DNA from: Haliea sp040221975
Lineage (GTDB): Bacteria > Pseudomonadota > Gammaproteobacteria > Pseudomonadales > Halieaceae
Reading direction: 5' to 3'
Assembly (NCBI GenBank): GCA_040221975.1
Contig: JAVJWR010000023.1
Span: 62,001 to 126,000, forward strand
Length of the DNA: 64,000 bases
The notes below the pieces were generated by a model. The model did not search any database, was not told the DNA's origin, and saw only the letters and a program-made list of their open reading frames with translations. Made by a program: the position numbers and the translations under genes. This document shows, in pieces, positions 14,877-24,362 of this stretch (positions are counted from its first letter, which is position 1; every line of letters begins with the position of its first letter).

Positions 14877-16655
14877 TCAGTGTTCCGCCGACCAAACCAG
14901 TGCCAGCAACTTGCCCTCGACAATATCCTCGGGGGGCGTGTCCTCGTTAATGACCCGCAATTTGCCGTCGGTCGTGAGCAGGAACAGGGGGATCAGGCTG
15001 CCCCCGTTCTTTTCCTTGTAGGCATCCAGGTCGAACTCTTCACTGAGGTTGATCGGCTTGATCTCGCCGCCTGCCGCCAGCAGGCTGGCAAGCTTCTGGT
15101 AGGTAACATCCTTGCCAAACATGCGAGGTGCACGGAATTCATCCACGGGTCGCTCCCTGTTGCTCTCCTCCCGCTCCTCCGCATTGCGCAGGCTGAAGAC
15201 CCGCTTGGGGCCGAACTCGCTGCGGTATTTCAGGCAGGCCAGCGTATTCCAGCGTGCCCGTCGCGACATGGCAAACAGGCGGCCTATGCCCACCAGCTCC
15301 AGATACTGTTCGGCGTGTGAGGAAATCGGGTCGCCGTAGTAGGTCTCCAGGCCCGCCATCCGCGCGCTGCGGATCTCTTCGTAGGAGGTGTCCGCGAGCT
15401 TGACCCGGAACCCCTGTCGGGTCAGGGCCAGGGCAATGGCGCGAGCCACGCCATTGGCGCCAACAATCAGCACGCCGTTCGGGTCTGCTTCGGCAAGGTC
15501 TAGCGCCCGGGTGAGGGCACCCGCCGTCAGACTCTGCAGGATCACCGTTGCGATGATGACGAGGAAGGTGTAAGCCACCAGTTCGGAAGCGCCGGGGTAC
15601 CCCAGGTCATCCAGGCGCAGGGCGAACAGGGATGACACGGCGGCGGCGACGATGCCGCGCGGTGCCACCCAGCTCAGCAGCGCCTTCTGCCGCCATGTGT
15701 AGCCGCCGCCGAACGCGGACGCCCACACCACGACGGGCCGTGCCAGCAGTACCACCAGCAGCACGATCACGCCGTTCCAGCCGGTGGCGAGGATGTCCAG
15801 GGGATCAACCCGGGCCCCCAGCACCACGAACAGGACCGAAATGATAAGTACCGACAGACTTTCCTTGAAACTGAGAATTTCGCTCACACCCACGTCTTTC
15901 ATGTTGCCGAGCCAGATCCCCATGACCGTCACGGTGAGCAGCCCCGATTCATGGGCAATGTAGTCGCTGCCGGCAAACATCATGACCACCCAGGCGAGCG
16001 TGACCACATTGATCAGGTATTCCGGTACCCAGTGTTTGCGCAGCACAAAGCCGAGACTGAATGCGCCGGCAAAGCCCGCCACCAGGCCGACGCCGATGCT
16101 TTGGGCAAACACCGCCCAGGAATCGGTGCCGGAAAGCAGGTACTGAAAGACCAGTACCGCCAGCAGTGCGCCCACCGGATCAATCAGGATGCCCTCCCAG
16201 CGCAGTACCTGGCTGACTTCCTGCTTGGCGCGCATGGTGCGCAGCAGCGGGTTGATGACCGTGGGGCCGGTGACCACAACCAGGGCGGCGAACAGCAGGG
16301 CGATCGGTGCGGAGAAGCCCGCGAGTAACCAGCAGCCGGCGGCCATGAGCAGCCAGTTCAGCAGGGCCCCCCAGCTCACCAGGTTGGTGACGACCCGCCC
16401 GTGGCCCTTGAGGTCGCGAAACTTGAGGGTCATGCCGCCCTCGAACAGGACGAGGGCAACGCCGAGGGATACCATCGGGAACAGCAGGTCGCCGAATTGT
16501 TCATCGGGACGCAGCAGGCCCGTGACTGGCCCCGCAACAATGCCCAGCACCAGTAGGGCGAGGATAGACGGCTGCTTCAGGCGCCAGGAAAGCCACTGGG
16601 CACCCACACCAAGTACCAGCACGGCGGCAACGGTGTACAGCAGATTCTGATCCAC
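14877..16655 (-). CDS. CPA1-type Na+(K+)/H+ antiporter with RCK domain
   Basis: A 592-residue inner-membrane antiporter. About twelve hydrophobic helices fill residues 1-400, with GPTVINPLLR and the exchanger-type WEGILIDPVGALLA, where the adjacent acidic residue is the expected ion site. A TrkA-N/RCK fold follows (GVLIVGANGVARAIALAL), then a basic regulatory tail. It exchanges cations for protons and is probably gated by nucleotides. I start at GTG 16655 because AGAGGAG lies eight bases upstream; the open frame extends to 16805 without support. It is downstream of the DUF6351 gene on the same strand. Confidence 0.88.
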   Translation of the reverse strand: MDQNLLYTVAAVLVLGVGAQWLSWRLKQPSILALLVLGIVAGPVTGLLRPDEQFGDLLFPMVSLGVALVLFEGGMTLKFRDLKGHGRVVTNLVSWGALLNWLLMAAGCWLLAGFSAPIALLFAALVVVTGPTVINPLLRTMRAKQEVSQVLRWEGILIDPVGALLAVLVFQYLLSGTDSWAVFAQSIGVGLVAGFAGAFSLGFVLRKHWVPEYLINVVTLAWVVMMFAGSDYIAHESGLLTVTVMGIWLGNMKDVGVSEILSFKESLSVLIISVLFVVLGARVDPLDILATGWNGVIVLLVVLLARPVVVWASAFGGGYTWRQKALLSWVAPRGIVAAAVSSLFALRLDDLGYPGASELVAYTFLVIIATVILQSLTAGALTRALDLAEADPNGVLIVGANGVARAIALALTRQGFRVKLADTSYEEIRSARMAGLETYYGDPISSHAEQYLELVGIGRLFAMSRRARWNTLACLKYRSEFGPKRVFSLRNAEEREESNRERPVDEFRAPRMFGKDVTYQKLASLLAAGGEIKPINLSEEFDLDAYKEKNGGSLIPLFLLTTDGKLRVINEDTPPEDIVEGKLLALVWSAEH

Positions 16656-16826
16656 GGGTAGAGCTCCTCTCAATGTGTGGTGGGTAACGTGAAGCTCAGC
16701 ATACCGCAAATGGTGCTTCTGGCGCGTCCGTCTTCGCTGCGGCGCGACAGGCCGGGGAGTGGTTTGGTAAGAAGTGGGGGGAGCCGCGTGTGCTGATGGC
16801 GGCACGCGGCTTTCGCCACGGTTGGC

Positions 16827-19145
16827 CTAGTTGACGATTCCCGGCTGGCTGTAATCGCAGACCCCGTCAGGGAAAATGGCTGCCAGCTTTGTCTGTTCGG
16901 CAGCTGACGGCATCCAGTCGCCGTAGAACCCCGCTTCGATGGCGTCATCCAGCGATTGCAGGGCGCAGCGGAACACATCGCCGGTGATCGGCCCGCCAGC
17001 CACAATGCGTGAGGTACTGTAGGGCGGGAAGCGCTTTGTGCATGCGCCTGCGGGCTGGTCATCGAGAATGCCGTCCCATACGCTGGCACCGCTGGCAATG
17101 AGTTCACCGGTGCTGTCGAAACAGCTGTCCTCGGCGCTGGCGGGTCGGTTCGCGCCCACCGAACTGTCCGGGTTGGCGCGGATGTTGGCCATCCACTCAT
17201 CGAGCACGGCAAACGCCTGCATCGTGTTGTCGTGGTTGCTGCCGTCCGGATTGCGGTCGATGAACCAGATCACCTGGTTGGAGGCGTCGCCATCGTGATT
17301 CAGCAGGCGTTGCCGGGTAACGAAGGACTGGATGGTGTTGTGCATGTCCAGCTCGTCTTCCAGGTAGTGCCGCAGGTCGATAAAGGGGATTTCCGCCTCC
17401 CCGCGCTGCACCATGCCCGAATCAAACGCTGCCTGGATGGCGCCCGGGTCCGCTCGCTTGCGCGGAGCCGGTGCGCTGTCTGTGGCCGTTGTGGCATTGC
17501 GCCAGCTCCAGGGGTCGATCTGGTTGGGGTAGAGCGGCTCGCTGTCATTCAGGGCGAAGCACAGGTCGATAATGAAAGGGCAGCCTTCCTGCACCATCTC
17601 CGGTTCGTTCTTCCAGCTGCCGATGTTCCAGTTGAGATCGATGAATTCGGCCGATGTGATATTGCCGTCCAGCAGCGCCTGCAAACCATACTGTACCCCG
17701 ACATTGTCCCAGGTGGTCGCCGCGAAGCCGTCTTCGGCACGGCCGTAGATGTTGATCAGGTCGGCAAAGTGCGTCCATTCAACCTCTGCCTGTTGCTCCG
17801 GGGTGATCCCCGGGGCTTCGCCGAAGTACGGGTTCAGGGCCAGCGGCGACAGGCCGCGCCAGGAGGCGGTGCACTCGCTGGAACCCGGGGGTACCCAGGG
17901 GGTGAGGCCGAAGCTGACCACATCGTTGGGTACTTCATTGTTGGCGTTGAGGCCGATCAGCCAGCTGCGAGTGTTCCAGTCCGCCCACTTGCTGCTGGGA
18001 TTATCCCGTAACTGCAGGTCGATCCAGCGCTCGATCAGCTCGCAATCGCCGATGTGGATGGTCTGGGTCACCATGTCGGAGTAGGAATATTGCGGTACGC
18101 CGGCGTCGATCAGCCCGGGGTGGTTCTGCGCATACACATACTGCTGGATGCCGCCGCCCGAGCCGCCCACACCCACCGTGTAGTCCGGTGCGCCGTAGGC
18201 AGAGATGAAGCGGTCTTTCACCATGATGGCGGTCTCACCACCCAGTTCCAGATTGTAGTGCGTGCCTGTTTTTGTGCCGGTGGAATAGGCCACCGCATAC
18301 CCGGCCGCCAGGCCATCGGTGTACAGCGCCCGGCTGCGGCTGGGGCCGCCCTGGTAGTGGCCGATGGCGACACCGCCCTGGAAGTAGTAGATCAGACGCT
18401 GGTTCCACACGCTGAGGTCCGGCTCCCCGTCCTCGCCGGGGGGTGGTGACAGCATGGCGATGGAATAGAGGAATCGGTTCAGGCTACCCCGTTCCCAGCG
18501 CACGATGAAATCGACATCGTCGCCGGCAAGCGTGGTAGTGGTGGCGATGTCAGCCGGCCGCTCACCGCCCGCCGGGTAATCCGCCCAGGCGCCAGTGTCG
18601 GTCATATATTTGTAGCTTACCACCGTCTCCACACTGCAGTTCTCGTCCACGACCGGGCCGAGTTCCAGGTCTGCCAGATGGCCATCGGTGGCGCAGAAAA
18701 ACGGTTCCTGATGCGGTCCAGAGAAAATGGGCCCGGTGACGGGGTGGTTGACCAGCGTAACACTGGCCGCTGTTACGTTGCCTTCAGTGCTGCTCACTTC
18801 GAGGGTGTTGTCGCCCTCAGTCAGCCCGCGTACCCGGCCCTCAAGTCCATTGCCAGCAGAGCGGGGGGTAAACTGGTCGCTGACATCCGTGCCGTCGAGC
18901 ATCACCATGACCTCTGCCAGCGGCAACGCTGCCGGGGCCTCGATCCTCACTCGCGCCTCGCCACCGCTCACCGCCTCGGGGGGGCTGGAGAGAACGGAGA
19001 TGGCGAATACACCCAGTGGCTCTAGCTCGCCGCCCGTGCTTGACTGGTCGTTGCCGTCACTGCAAGCAGCGATCAGTACTGGGAGTGTCAGTACACACAG
19101 GGAGCGCAACACGCCGCGACCGGCGCCTGAACGAAAAAGCTGCAT
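16827..19145 (-). CDS. DUF6351-family lipoprotein, alpha/beta-hydrolase-like
   Basis: This 772-residue secreted lipoprotein has the head MQLFRSGAGRG and lipobox LIAAC, a Ser/Gly-rich linker, then a large domain. The segment YTVGVGGSGGGIQQYVYAQNH contains a G-x-S-x-G-like elbow as in serine esterases/depolymerases, preceded by a YFQGGVAIGHYQGG oxyanion-type region. Many cysteines suggest disulfides. The family (DUF6351) has no confirmed activity. I chose the ATG at 19145, where the lipoprotein signal begins; the frame runs 44 codons further upstream. It precedes the antiporter on the same strand. Confidence 0.75.
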   Translation of the reverse strand: MQLFRSGAGRGVLRSLCVLTLPVLIAACSDGNDQSSTGGELEPLGVFAISVLSSPPEAVSGGEARVRIEAPAALPLAEVMVMLDGTDVSDQFTPRSAGNGLEGRVRGLTEGDNTLEVSSTEGNVTAASVTLVNHPVTGPIFSGPHQEPFFCATDGHLADLELGPVVDENCSVETVVSYKYMTDTGAWADYPAGGERPADIATTTTLAGDDVDFIVRWERGSLNRFLYSIAMLSPPPGEDGEPDLSVWNQRLIYYFQGGVAIGHYQGGPSRSRALYTDGLAAGYAVAYSTGTKTGTHYNLELGGETAIMVKDRFISAYGAPDYTVGVGGSGGGIQQYVYAQNHPGLIDAGVPQYSYSDMVTQTIHIGDCELIERWIDLQLRDNPSSKWADWNTRSWLIGLNANNEVPNDVVSFGLTPWVPPGSSECTASWRGLSPLALNPYFGEAPGITPEQQAEVEWTHFADLINIYGRAEDGFAATTWDNVGVQYGLQALLDGNITSAEFIDLNWNIGSWKNEPEMVQEGCPFIIDLCFALNDSEPLYPNQIDPWSWRNATTATDSAPAPRKRADPGAIQAAFDSGMVQRGEAEIPFIDLRHYLEDELDMHNTIQSFVTRQRLLNHDGDASNQVIWFIDRNPDGSNHDNTMQAFAVLDEWMANIRANPDSSVGANRPASAEDSCFDSTGELIASGASVWDGILDDQPAGACTKRFPPYSTSRIVAGGPITGDVFRCALQSLDDAIEAGFYGDWMPSAAEQTKLAAIFPDGVCDYSQPGIVN

Positions 19146-19276
19146 CTTGTTCGCCTTATTATCCGTGGATGTGCAGTCCCCACATGATAGACGGCTGGGC
19201 GTACGTCGCCACCCGCACGGTGCAATTATATGGCCCGGCACGTTGGGAAATGGGGGGAAGTCCAGTGTTGCAGGCA

Positions 19277-20191
19277 TCAGTGGACTTCAACCAGCGCCTC
19301 CAGCAGCGTCGCCACCACCCGGCTGGGCGGCGGTGACTGGCGCACGATCGCGCTGAACTGGCACACGTACTGGAAGCGGTCACTGGCCAGCGGGCGCATG
19401 CGCCGGGCGCTGACGAAGCCCTCGGCGTAGTGCTGCGGCAGGTAGCCCAGATAGCGTCCGGAGAGCACCAGGTGGGCGACTGCCTCCTGGTCCCAGGCGG
19501 TGGCGTCACGGCGCTGGCCGAGCTGGCGGGTCACTTCCATGTTGGGGGAGTGGTAGCCGATACCGACGTATTTGTTGGCCAGAATCTCGCTGTCCTCCAA
19601 CGCCTCGCCGGCGCGCGTGAACAGAGGATGGCCCGCGCCGCAGTAGAGGTACATCTGCTCGTCGAACAGGGGGTAGTAACTGAGGCTGCTTGAGGGACGG
19701 TGGTCGGGGATGATGCCAAGGTGAAAACGGCCTTCCATGACCCCGCGCTCGATGGCGTTTATTGGCTCCACATGGATTTGCAGGTGAACCCCCGGTGCCT
19801 GCTGATCAAACAGTGCCAGGGCGCGGTCGATGTGGCAGGCGGGATTGGAGGCGGTCTTGTCGAAAATGGCGATCGCCAGAGAGCCTGTCAGGCGCTGGTT
19901 GATGTCGTTGACGTCGTGCTGGTAGTCATCCAGCGCCGCCATCATTTTTTGTGCGGCGCTGTAAAACTGCGCGCCCTCATCGGTGAGGGCGAAGCCACCC
20001 CGGCCCCGGCGACACAGGGTGAAGCCGAGGCGGGTCTCCAGGTCCTTGATGTGGCGCGAGATGGTGGAGCGGTTGATGTTCAGCTCCAGTTCCGCGGCCG
20101 CGAATCCGCCGCAGGCGACCACGGCGCGGAATACCCGCAGCAGGCGCAGGTCGTTATCGGTGACTGTGCCCAGCAGGGCTTTGCGGGACAT
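19277..20191 (-). CDS. LysR family transcriptional regulator
   Basis: This 304-residue regulator has an N-terminal winged helix (FRAVVACGGFAAAELELNINRSTISRHIKDLE, about residues 20-52) and a periplasmic-binding-like effector domain. Divergent transcription from the omega-aminotransferase gene, with 125 bases between, makes that enzyme its probable target. In the gap, TTTCA-N6-TGAAA at 20223-20238 is a dyad of the LysR-box kind. The effector is unknown but may be an amine, amino acid or oxo-acid linked to the transaminase. Confidence 0.93.
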   Translation of the reverse strand: MSRKALLGTVTDNDLRLLRVFRAVVACGGFAAAELELNINRSTISRHIKDLETRLGFTLCRRGRGGFALTDEGAQFYSAAQKMMAALDDYQHDVNDINQRLTGSLAIAIFDKTASNPACHIDRALALFDQQAPGVHLQIHVEPINAIERGVMEGRFHLGIIPDHRPSSSLSYYPLFDEQMYLYCGAGHPLFTRAGEALEDSEILANKYVGIGYHSPNMEVTRQLGQRRDATAWDQEAVAHLVLSGRYLGYLPQHYAEGFVSARRMRPLASDRFQYVCQFSAIVRQSPPPSRVVATLLEALVEVH

Positions 20192-20222
20192 GGCGTCGCC
20201 TCCGGTGCAGGTTGCTGGAAAG

Positions 20223-20238
20223 TTTCATAATAGTGAAA
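20223..20238. promoter_or_regulatory. Candidate LysR box between regulator and transaminase
   Basis: TTTCA-N6-TGAAA dyad in the divergent intergenic region, in the usual place for an activator site of a LysR regulator. The motif is short, so support is modest. Confidence 0.4.
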
Positions 20239-20316
20239 GTCAGTGGTGATAGATAATGATTTGTGCACTCTTGAAGTCGGCCTAGAATGCTTGCACCAAC
20301 ATTCAGGAAGAGTGTC

Positions 20317-21654
20317 ATGACCCGTATGCCTGCCAGCCAGAAACTGACCCGGGAGCAGCTGGAATCCCACTGGATGCCCTACACCGGCAACCGCCAGTTC
20401 AAGCGCGACCCGCGCATGATCGTCGCCGCCGACGGGATATATTTCATTGACGACGATGGCCGCCGGGTGCTGGACGGTCTCTCCGGGCTCTGGTGTAGCG
20501 GTGCGGGCCACAATCGGCCCGAGATCGCCGAGGCGGTGCACCGCCAGCTGACTACGCTGGACTATGCCCCGGCCTTCCAGTACGGGCACCCCAAGTCCTT
20601 TGAGCTGGCCAACCGGATCAAGGCGCTGACCCCGGAGGGGCTGGACTATGTGTTCTTTACCAACTCCGGCTCCGAGTGCGCGGACACCGCGCTGAAAATG
20701 GCGCGGGCCTACTGGCGCCTCAAGGGCCAGCCCGCCAAGACGCGCCTGATTGGCCGCGCCAAGGGCTACCACGGGGTCAACTTCGGCGGCATCTCCGTCG
20801 GTGGCATCGGCCCCAACCGCAAGCTGTTCGGGCAGGCGGTGGAGGCTGACCACCTGGCCCATACCCTGCTGCCGGAAAACGCCTTTACCCGCGGCATGCC
20901 GCACCAGGGCTGGCAGCGCGCCGACGAGCTGCTGGAGCTGATCGCTCTGCACGACGCCAGCAACATCGCCGCGGTCATTGTCGAGCCGATGGCTGGCTCC
21001 GCCGGGGTGATTCCGCCGCCGGCGGGCTATCTGCAGCGGCTGCGGGATATCTGCACCGCCCACGACATCTTGCTGATCTTCGACGAGGTCATCACCGGCT
21101 TTGGCCGCTGCGGCGCCATGACCGGAGCCGATGCCTTTGGTGTGGTGCCCGATATCATGAACGTGGCCAAACAGCTGACCAATGGCGCCATACCCATGGG
21201 CGCGGTCATTGCCAAAGCCGAGATCTACCAGACCTTCATGGCCCAGGGCGGGCCGGACTACATGCTGGAGTTCCCGCACGGCTATACCTACTCCGCGCAT
21301 CCGGTGGCCTGTGCCGCGGGCATTGCCGCGCTGGATATCCTGCAGCAGGAGCAGTTGCCGGCCCGGGTCGCCGCGCTGGCACCGTATTTCGAGGATGCGC
21401 TGCACCAGCTCAAGGGCGCGCCGCAGGTGGTCGATATCCGCAACTTCGGCTTTGCCGGAGCCCTGCAGCTGCGGCCCTACGAGGGCGAACCCGCGCGCCG
21501 TCCCTTCGAAGTGGCCATGCGCATGTGGGAGAAGGGTTTCTACGTCCGCTACGGCGGCGACACCATCCAGCTGGGCCTGCCCTTCGTGATCGAGAAAGCC
21601 GAAATCGACAGCCTGCTGACAGCTCTCGGAGAATCCCTGCGGGAACTGGCATAA
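20317..21654 (+). CDS. Class III omega-amino acid:pyruvate-type aminotransferase
   Basis: A 445-residue PLP enzyme that moves an amino group from an omega-amino acid or amine to an oxo-acid, usually pyruvate. The small domain has MPYTGNRQFKRDPRM; the PLP site shows IFDEVITGFGRCG and the Schiff-base Lys in MNVAKQLTNGAIPMGAV; the C-terminus binds substrate. It resembles beta-alanine:pyruvate aminotransferases. I start at ATG 20317 because GGAAGAG precedes it; an in-frame ATG at 20287 is less likely. The divergent LysR gene is its probable regulator and an AEC transporter follows by 29 bases. Confidence 0.92.
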   Translation: MTRMPASQKLTREQLESHWMPYTGNRQFKRDPRMIVAADGIYFIDDDGRRVLDGLSGLWCSGAGHNRPEIAEAVHRQLTTLDYAPAFQYGHPKSFELANRIKALTPEGLDYVFFTNSGSECADTALKMARAYWRLKGQPAKTRLIGRAKGYHGVNFGGISVGGIGPNRKLFGQAVEADHLAHTLLPENAFTRGMPHQGWQRADELLELIALHDASNIAAVIVEPMAGSAGVIPPPAGYLQRLRDICTAHDILLIFDEVITGFGRCGAMTGADAFGVVPDIMNVAKQLTNGAIPMGAVIAKAEIYQTFMAQGGPDYMLEFPHGYTYSAHPVACAAGIAALDILQQEQLPARVAALAPYFEDALHQLKGAPQVVDIRNFGFAGALQLRPYEGEPARRPFEVAMRMWEKGFYVRYGGDTIQLGLPFVIEKAEIDSLLTALGESLRELA

Positions 21655-21683
21655 TAGGGGCCCCTTTCGGTGGCCCCTGACTC

Positions 21684-22652
21684 TTGCCTGCTTCTGATCT
21701 CTTACAACTTGTCCTGACCGCACTTTCCGTCAGCGTTCCCACCTTTGGCTGGGTGGTGCTGGGCATGCTGCTGCGCCGGGTGGGCCTGCTGCAGCAGCGC
21801 CACATCGACGCCGTGTCGCGCTTCGCCTTCAATGCGGCGCTGCCGCTGTTGCTGTTCATTAGTGCCGCCGGGGTCGACTTTGCCGCTCTCGGGGGTGCGA
21901 CCTACCTGCTGGCGGGCGTCATGGCGACGCTACTGACCCTGGCCTGCGGCTGGGCGTACGGGCGCTGGCGCGACTTCCCCCGTCCGACCCTCGGCATATT
22001 CGTACAGGCCACTTTTCGCTCCAACCTCGCCATCGTTGGCTTCGCCCTTTGTCACGCCGCCTACGGGGAGGCCGGTCTGGGCCTCGCCGCGCTGCCGGTG
22101 GCATTGCTGACCGCGCTGTACAATGTGCTGGCGGTGTGGGTCCTGCAGGTGACCCACGGCGGCAGCCGCACGGTGCTGGGGCTGCTGCGGGGAATGGCTG
22201 TCAATCCGCTGCTGCTGGGTATCGGCGCGGGGGTCATTGTCGCGCTCGCGGGCTGGCCCTTGCCGTCTTTCACGCCGCTGGTCAGCCAGGGCTTGTCGCA
22301 GTTCTTCCTGCCCCTGACGCTGGTTTGCATCGGCGGCGCCCTGCGCATCAGCGTGTTGCGCACCGCCGGTAGCGTGACCTGGGAGGCCACTCTCTGGCGT
22401 CTGCTGGTGGGGCCGCTGCTGGCAGTGCTGGTGGCGGTTGTCCTGGGCGTGGAGCCAATGCAGCTCGGGGTGGTGTTTCTGCTGCTGGGCGCGCCGGTGG
22501 CCGCGGCCAGTTTTGTCATGGTGGTGGCGGCCCGGGGAGACGGCACCATGGCGGCCAATATCGTGGTTCTTACCACGCTCACGTCCATTGTCACGGTCAC
22601 GCTCGGCTTCGCCCTGCTGATTCTCGCGGGGCTGGCCGCCGCGCCAGTCTGA
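21684..22652 (+). CDS. AEC family transporter
   Basis: A 322-residue permease of the auxin-efflux-carrier family with about ten hydrophobic segments in two five-helix halves. The first half has LRRVGLLQQRHIDAVSRFAFNAALP; the second has FTPLVSQGLSQFFLPLTLVCIGGAL, both characteristic. Members move organic acids such as malate or other anions. The TTG start at 21684 lies 29 bases after the transaminase and has no strong ribosome site. Cotranscription with the transaminase is likely, and it may export or import its substrate or product. Confidence 0.85.
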   Translation: MPASDLLQLVLTALSVSVPTFGWVVLGMLLRRVGLLQQRHIDAVSRFAFNAALPLLLFISAAGVDFAALGGATYLLAGVMATLLTLACGWAYGRWRDFPRPTLGIFVQATFRSNLAIVGFALCHAAYGEAGLGLAALPVALLTALYNVLAVWVLQVTHGGSRTVLGLLRGMAVNPLLLGIGAGVIVALAGWPLPSFTPLVSQGLSQFFLPLTLVCIGGALRISVLRTAGSVTWEATLWRLLVGPLLAVLVAVVLGVEPMQLGVVFLLLGAPVAAASFVMVVAARGDGTMAANIVVLTTLTSIVTVTLGFALLILAGLAAAPV

Positions 22653-22701
22653 TGGCGCCCGCTTATCGGGTACAATCGGGATTTTGCAGGGAGGTTGGCG
22701 G

Positions 22702-23922
22702 GTGACAACAGGAACCAGACCACTTGAGGGCTTGCGGGTTATCGAGCTGGGTCAGCTGCTGGCAGGGCCGTTTACCGGCACCATCCTGGCGTATTTCGGC
22801 GCCGAGGTCATCAAGGTGGAACCCCCCGGCGGCGACCCGATTCGCGGCTGGCGCATTGTCCAGGACGGTACCTCGCTCTGGTACCGCAGTCTGGGCCGCA
22901 ACAAGAAGAGCGTCACCCTGGACCTCAAGAGTGAGCGCGGCCGCGAGCTGGTGTTGCAGCTGCTGGATGGCGCCGATGTGCTGGTGGAGAACTTTCGCCC
23001 CGGCGCCATGGAGGAGTGGGGCCTGGGTCCGGAGGTGGTCAAGGCGCGCAACCCGGCGCTGGTGTATGCCCGGATATCCGGCTATGGCCAGACCGGTCCC
23101 TATGCCGGCAAGCCCGGCTACGCTTCGGTCACGGAAGGGTTTGGGGGCTTTCGCTACATCAACGGTGAGCCCGGCCACGCGCCGGTGCGGCCCAATATCA
23201 GCCTGGGCGATACGGTTGCGGCCCTGCACGCGGCCCTGGGCATTACCCTGGCGCTGCTGCAGCGCGGCAAGACGGAGGGCGGTGCAGGGCAGGTGGTGGA
23301 TGTGGCGCTGTACGAGTCCATCTTCAACCTGCTGGAGGGCATTGTCCCCGAGTACGACGGCGCCGGCGTGATCCGCGAGCCCTCGGGCACCACGGTCACT
23401 GGCATTGTGCCGACCAACACCTACCGCTGCGACGACGGCAAGTACGTGGTCATCGGCGGCAACGGCGACTCCATTTTCAAGCGCCTGATGACGGCGGCGG
23501 GGCGCTCGGACATGGCCGCGGACCCGGCGCTTGCCGACAACGCCGGCCGCGTGCGCCACGAGCACGAGATCGACAAGGCCCTGAATCTCTGGTGTGGCCA
23601 GCATTCCTCCGAGCACATCATCTTTGTCCTCGAGCAGGCGGGAGTGCCGGTGGGGCCTATCTACAGCGTGGCCGACATGCTCCAGGATCCCCAGTATCAG
23701 GCCCGCGGCATGTTCGAGCAGGTGGAGATCGACGGCAAGCCACTGCAGATACCGGCCATAGTGCCGCGGCTGGCGGATACCCCCGGACGTACGGACTGGC
23801 CCGGCGGGGCGCTGGGCAGCCACAACCGGGAAGTATTGCAGGGGCTGCTGGGGCTGGATGAGGAGGAACTGGCGCAGCTGTCGGCGCAGGGCATCATCGG
23901 CCCGGCCGCTGAACCGGCCTGA
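22702..23922 (+). CDS. Family III CoA-transferase (CaiB/BaiF)
   Basis: This 406-residue enzyme moves CoA between acyl donors and acceptors. The family head LEGLRVIELGQLLAGPFTGTILAYFGAEVIKVEPP is followed by RNKKSVTLDLKSERGR. The catalytic Asp normally sits in the middle of the chain, in a region such as QTGPYAGKPGYA/ISLGDTVAAL. GTG at 22702 follows GGGAGG, supporting that start over the TTG at 22684. The end overlaps the next membrane protein start by one base. Which acid is activated is not predictable, but nearby acyl-CoA dehydrogenase and aldehyde dehydrogenase genes fit a catabolic locus. Confidence 0.9.
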   Translation: MTTGTRPLEGLRVIELGQLLAGPFTGTILAYFGAEVIKVEPPGGDPIRGWRIVQDGTSLWYRSLGRNKKSVTLDLKSERGRELVLQLLDGADVLVENFRPGAMEEWGLGPEVVKARNPALVYARISGYGQTGPYAGKPGYASVTEGFGGFRYINGEPGHAPVRPNISLGDTVAALHAALGITLALLQRGKTEGGAGQVVDVALYESIFNLLEGIVPEYDGAGVIREPSGTTVTGIVPTNTYRCDDGKYVVIGGNGDSIFKRLMTAAGRSDMAADPALADNAGRVRHEHEIDKALNLWCGQHSSEHIIFVLEQAGVPVGPIYSVADMLQDPQYQARGMFEQVEIDGKPLQIPAIVPRLADTPGRTDWPGGALGSHNREVLQGLLGLDEEELAQLSAQGIIGPAAEPA

Positions 23923-24362
23923 TGGACCCGCGACTGGAAGCACTGCTCTGGTGGGGCTCCGGCCTGTCGCTGCTGTGCCTGGTGGCAACTGTGGTCGGCG
24001 TGCCCTGGGTGGTGAGTCGACTGCCCGGTGATTATTTCAATCAGCCCACCCGCTCGGTCTGGCGCAACTACGCGGATTTTCCGCGCTCGGTGCTGTTGCT
24101 GGGTGCGCTCAAGAACCTGGTCGGGGTGCTGCTGGTCTTGCTCGGCTTGCTCATGCTGTTCACACCGGGGCAGGGGCTGCTGACCCTTCTGGTGGGGCTG
24201 CTGCTGATGAACTTTCCCGGCAAGTACCGGTTCGAGCGCTGGCTGGTACGGCGCCGCGGCGTACTGACTGCGCTCAACTGGCTGCGTCGGCGCAGCGGGC
24301 GTCCTCCACTTGCCTCTCCCATGCCTGAGCACGATCACCCGCCAACGCCCCGGGATGACTGA
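23922..24362 (+). CDS. PGPGW-like small membrane protein
   Basis: A 146-residue protein with two long hydrophobic helices (about residues 8-30 and 60-97). The second holds TPGQGLLTLLVGLLLMNFPGKYR, resembling the Pro-Gly-rich turn of the PGPGW membrane family, whose function is unknown. The start codon overlaps the CoA-transferase stop by one base. The last 89 bases overlap the convergent flavin monooxygenase gene, where the frame encodes a polar tail, so the true 3' end is less certain than the 5' part. Confidence 0.7.
   Translation: MDPRLEALLWWGSGLSLLCLVATVVGVPWVVSRLPGDYFNQPTRSVWRNYADFPRSVLLLGALKNLVGVLLVLLGLLMLFTPGQGLLTLLVGLLLMNFPGKYRFERWLVRRRGVLTALNWLRRRSGRPPLASPMPEHDHPPTPRDD

Noticed and set aside
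21655..21683. Terminator GGGGCC-N9-GGCCCC between transaminase and AEC gene
   Set aside because: No T-run follows and the AEC gene begins within a few bases, so termination is unlikely.
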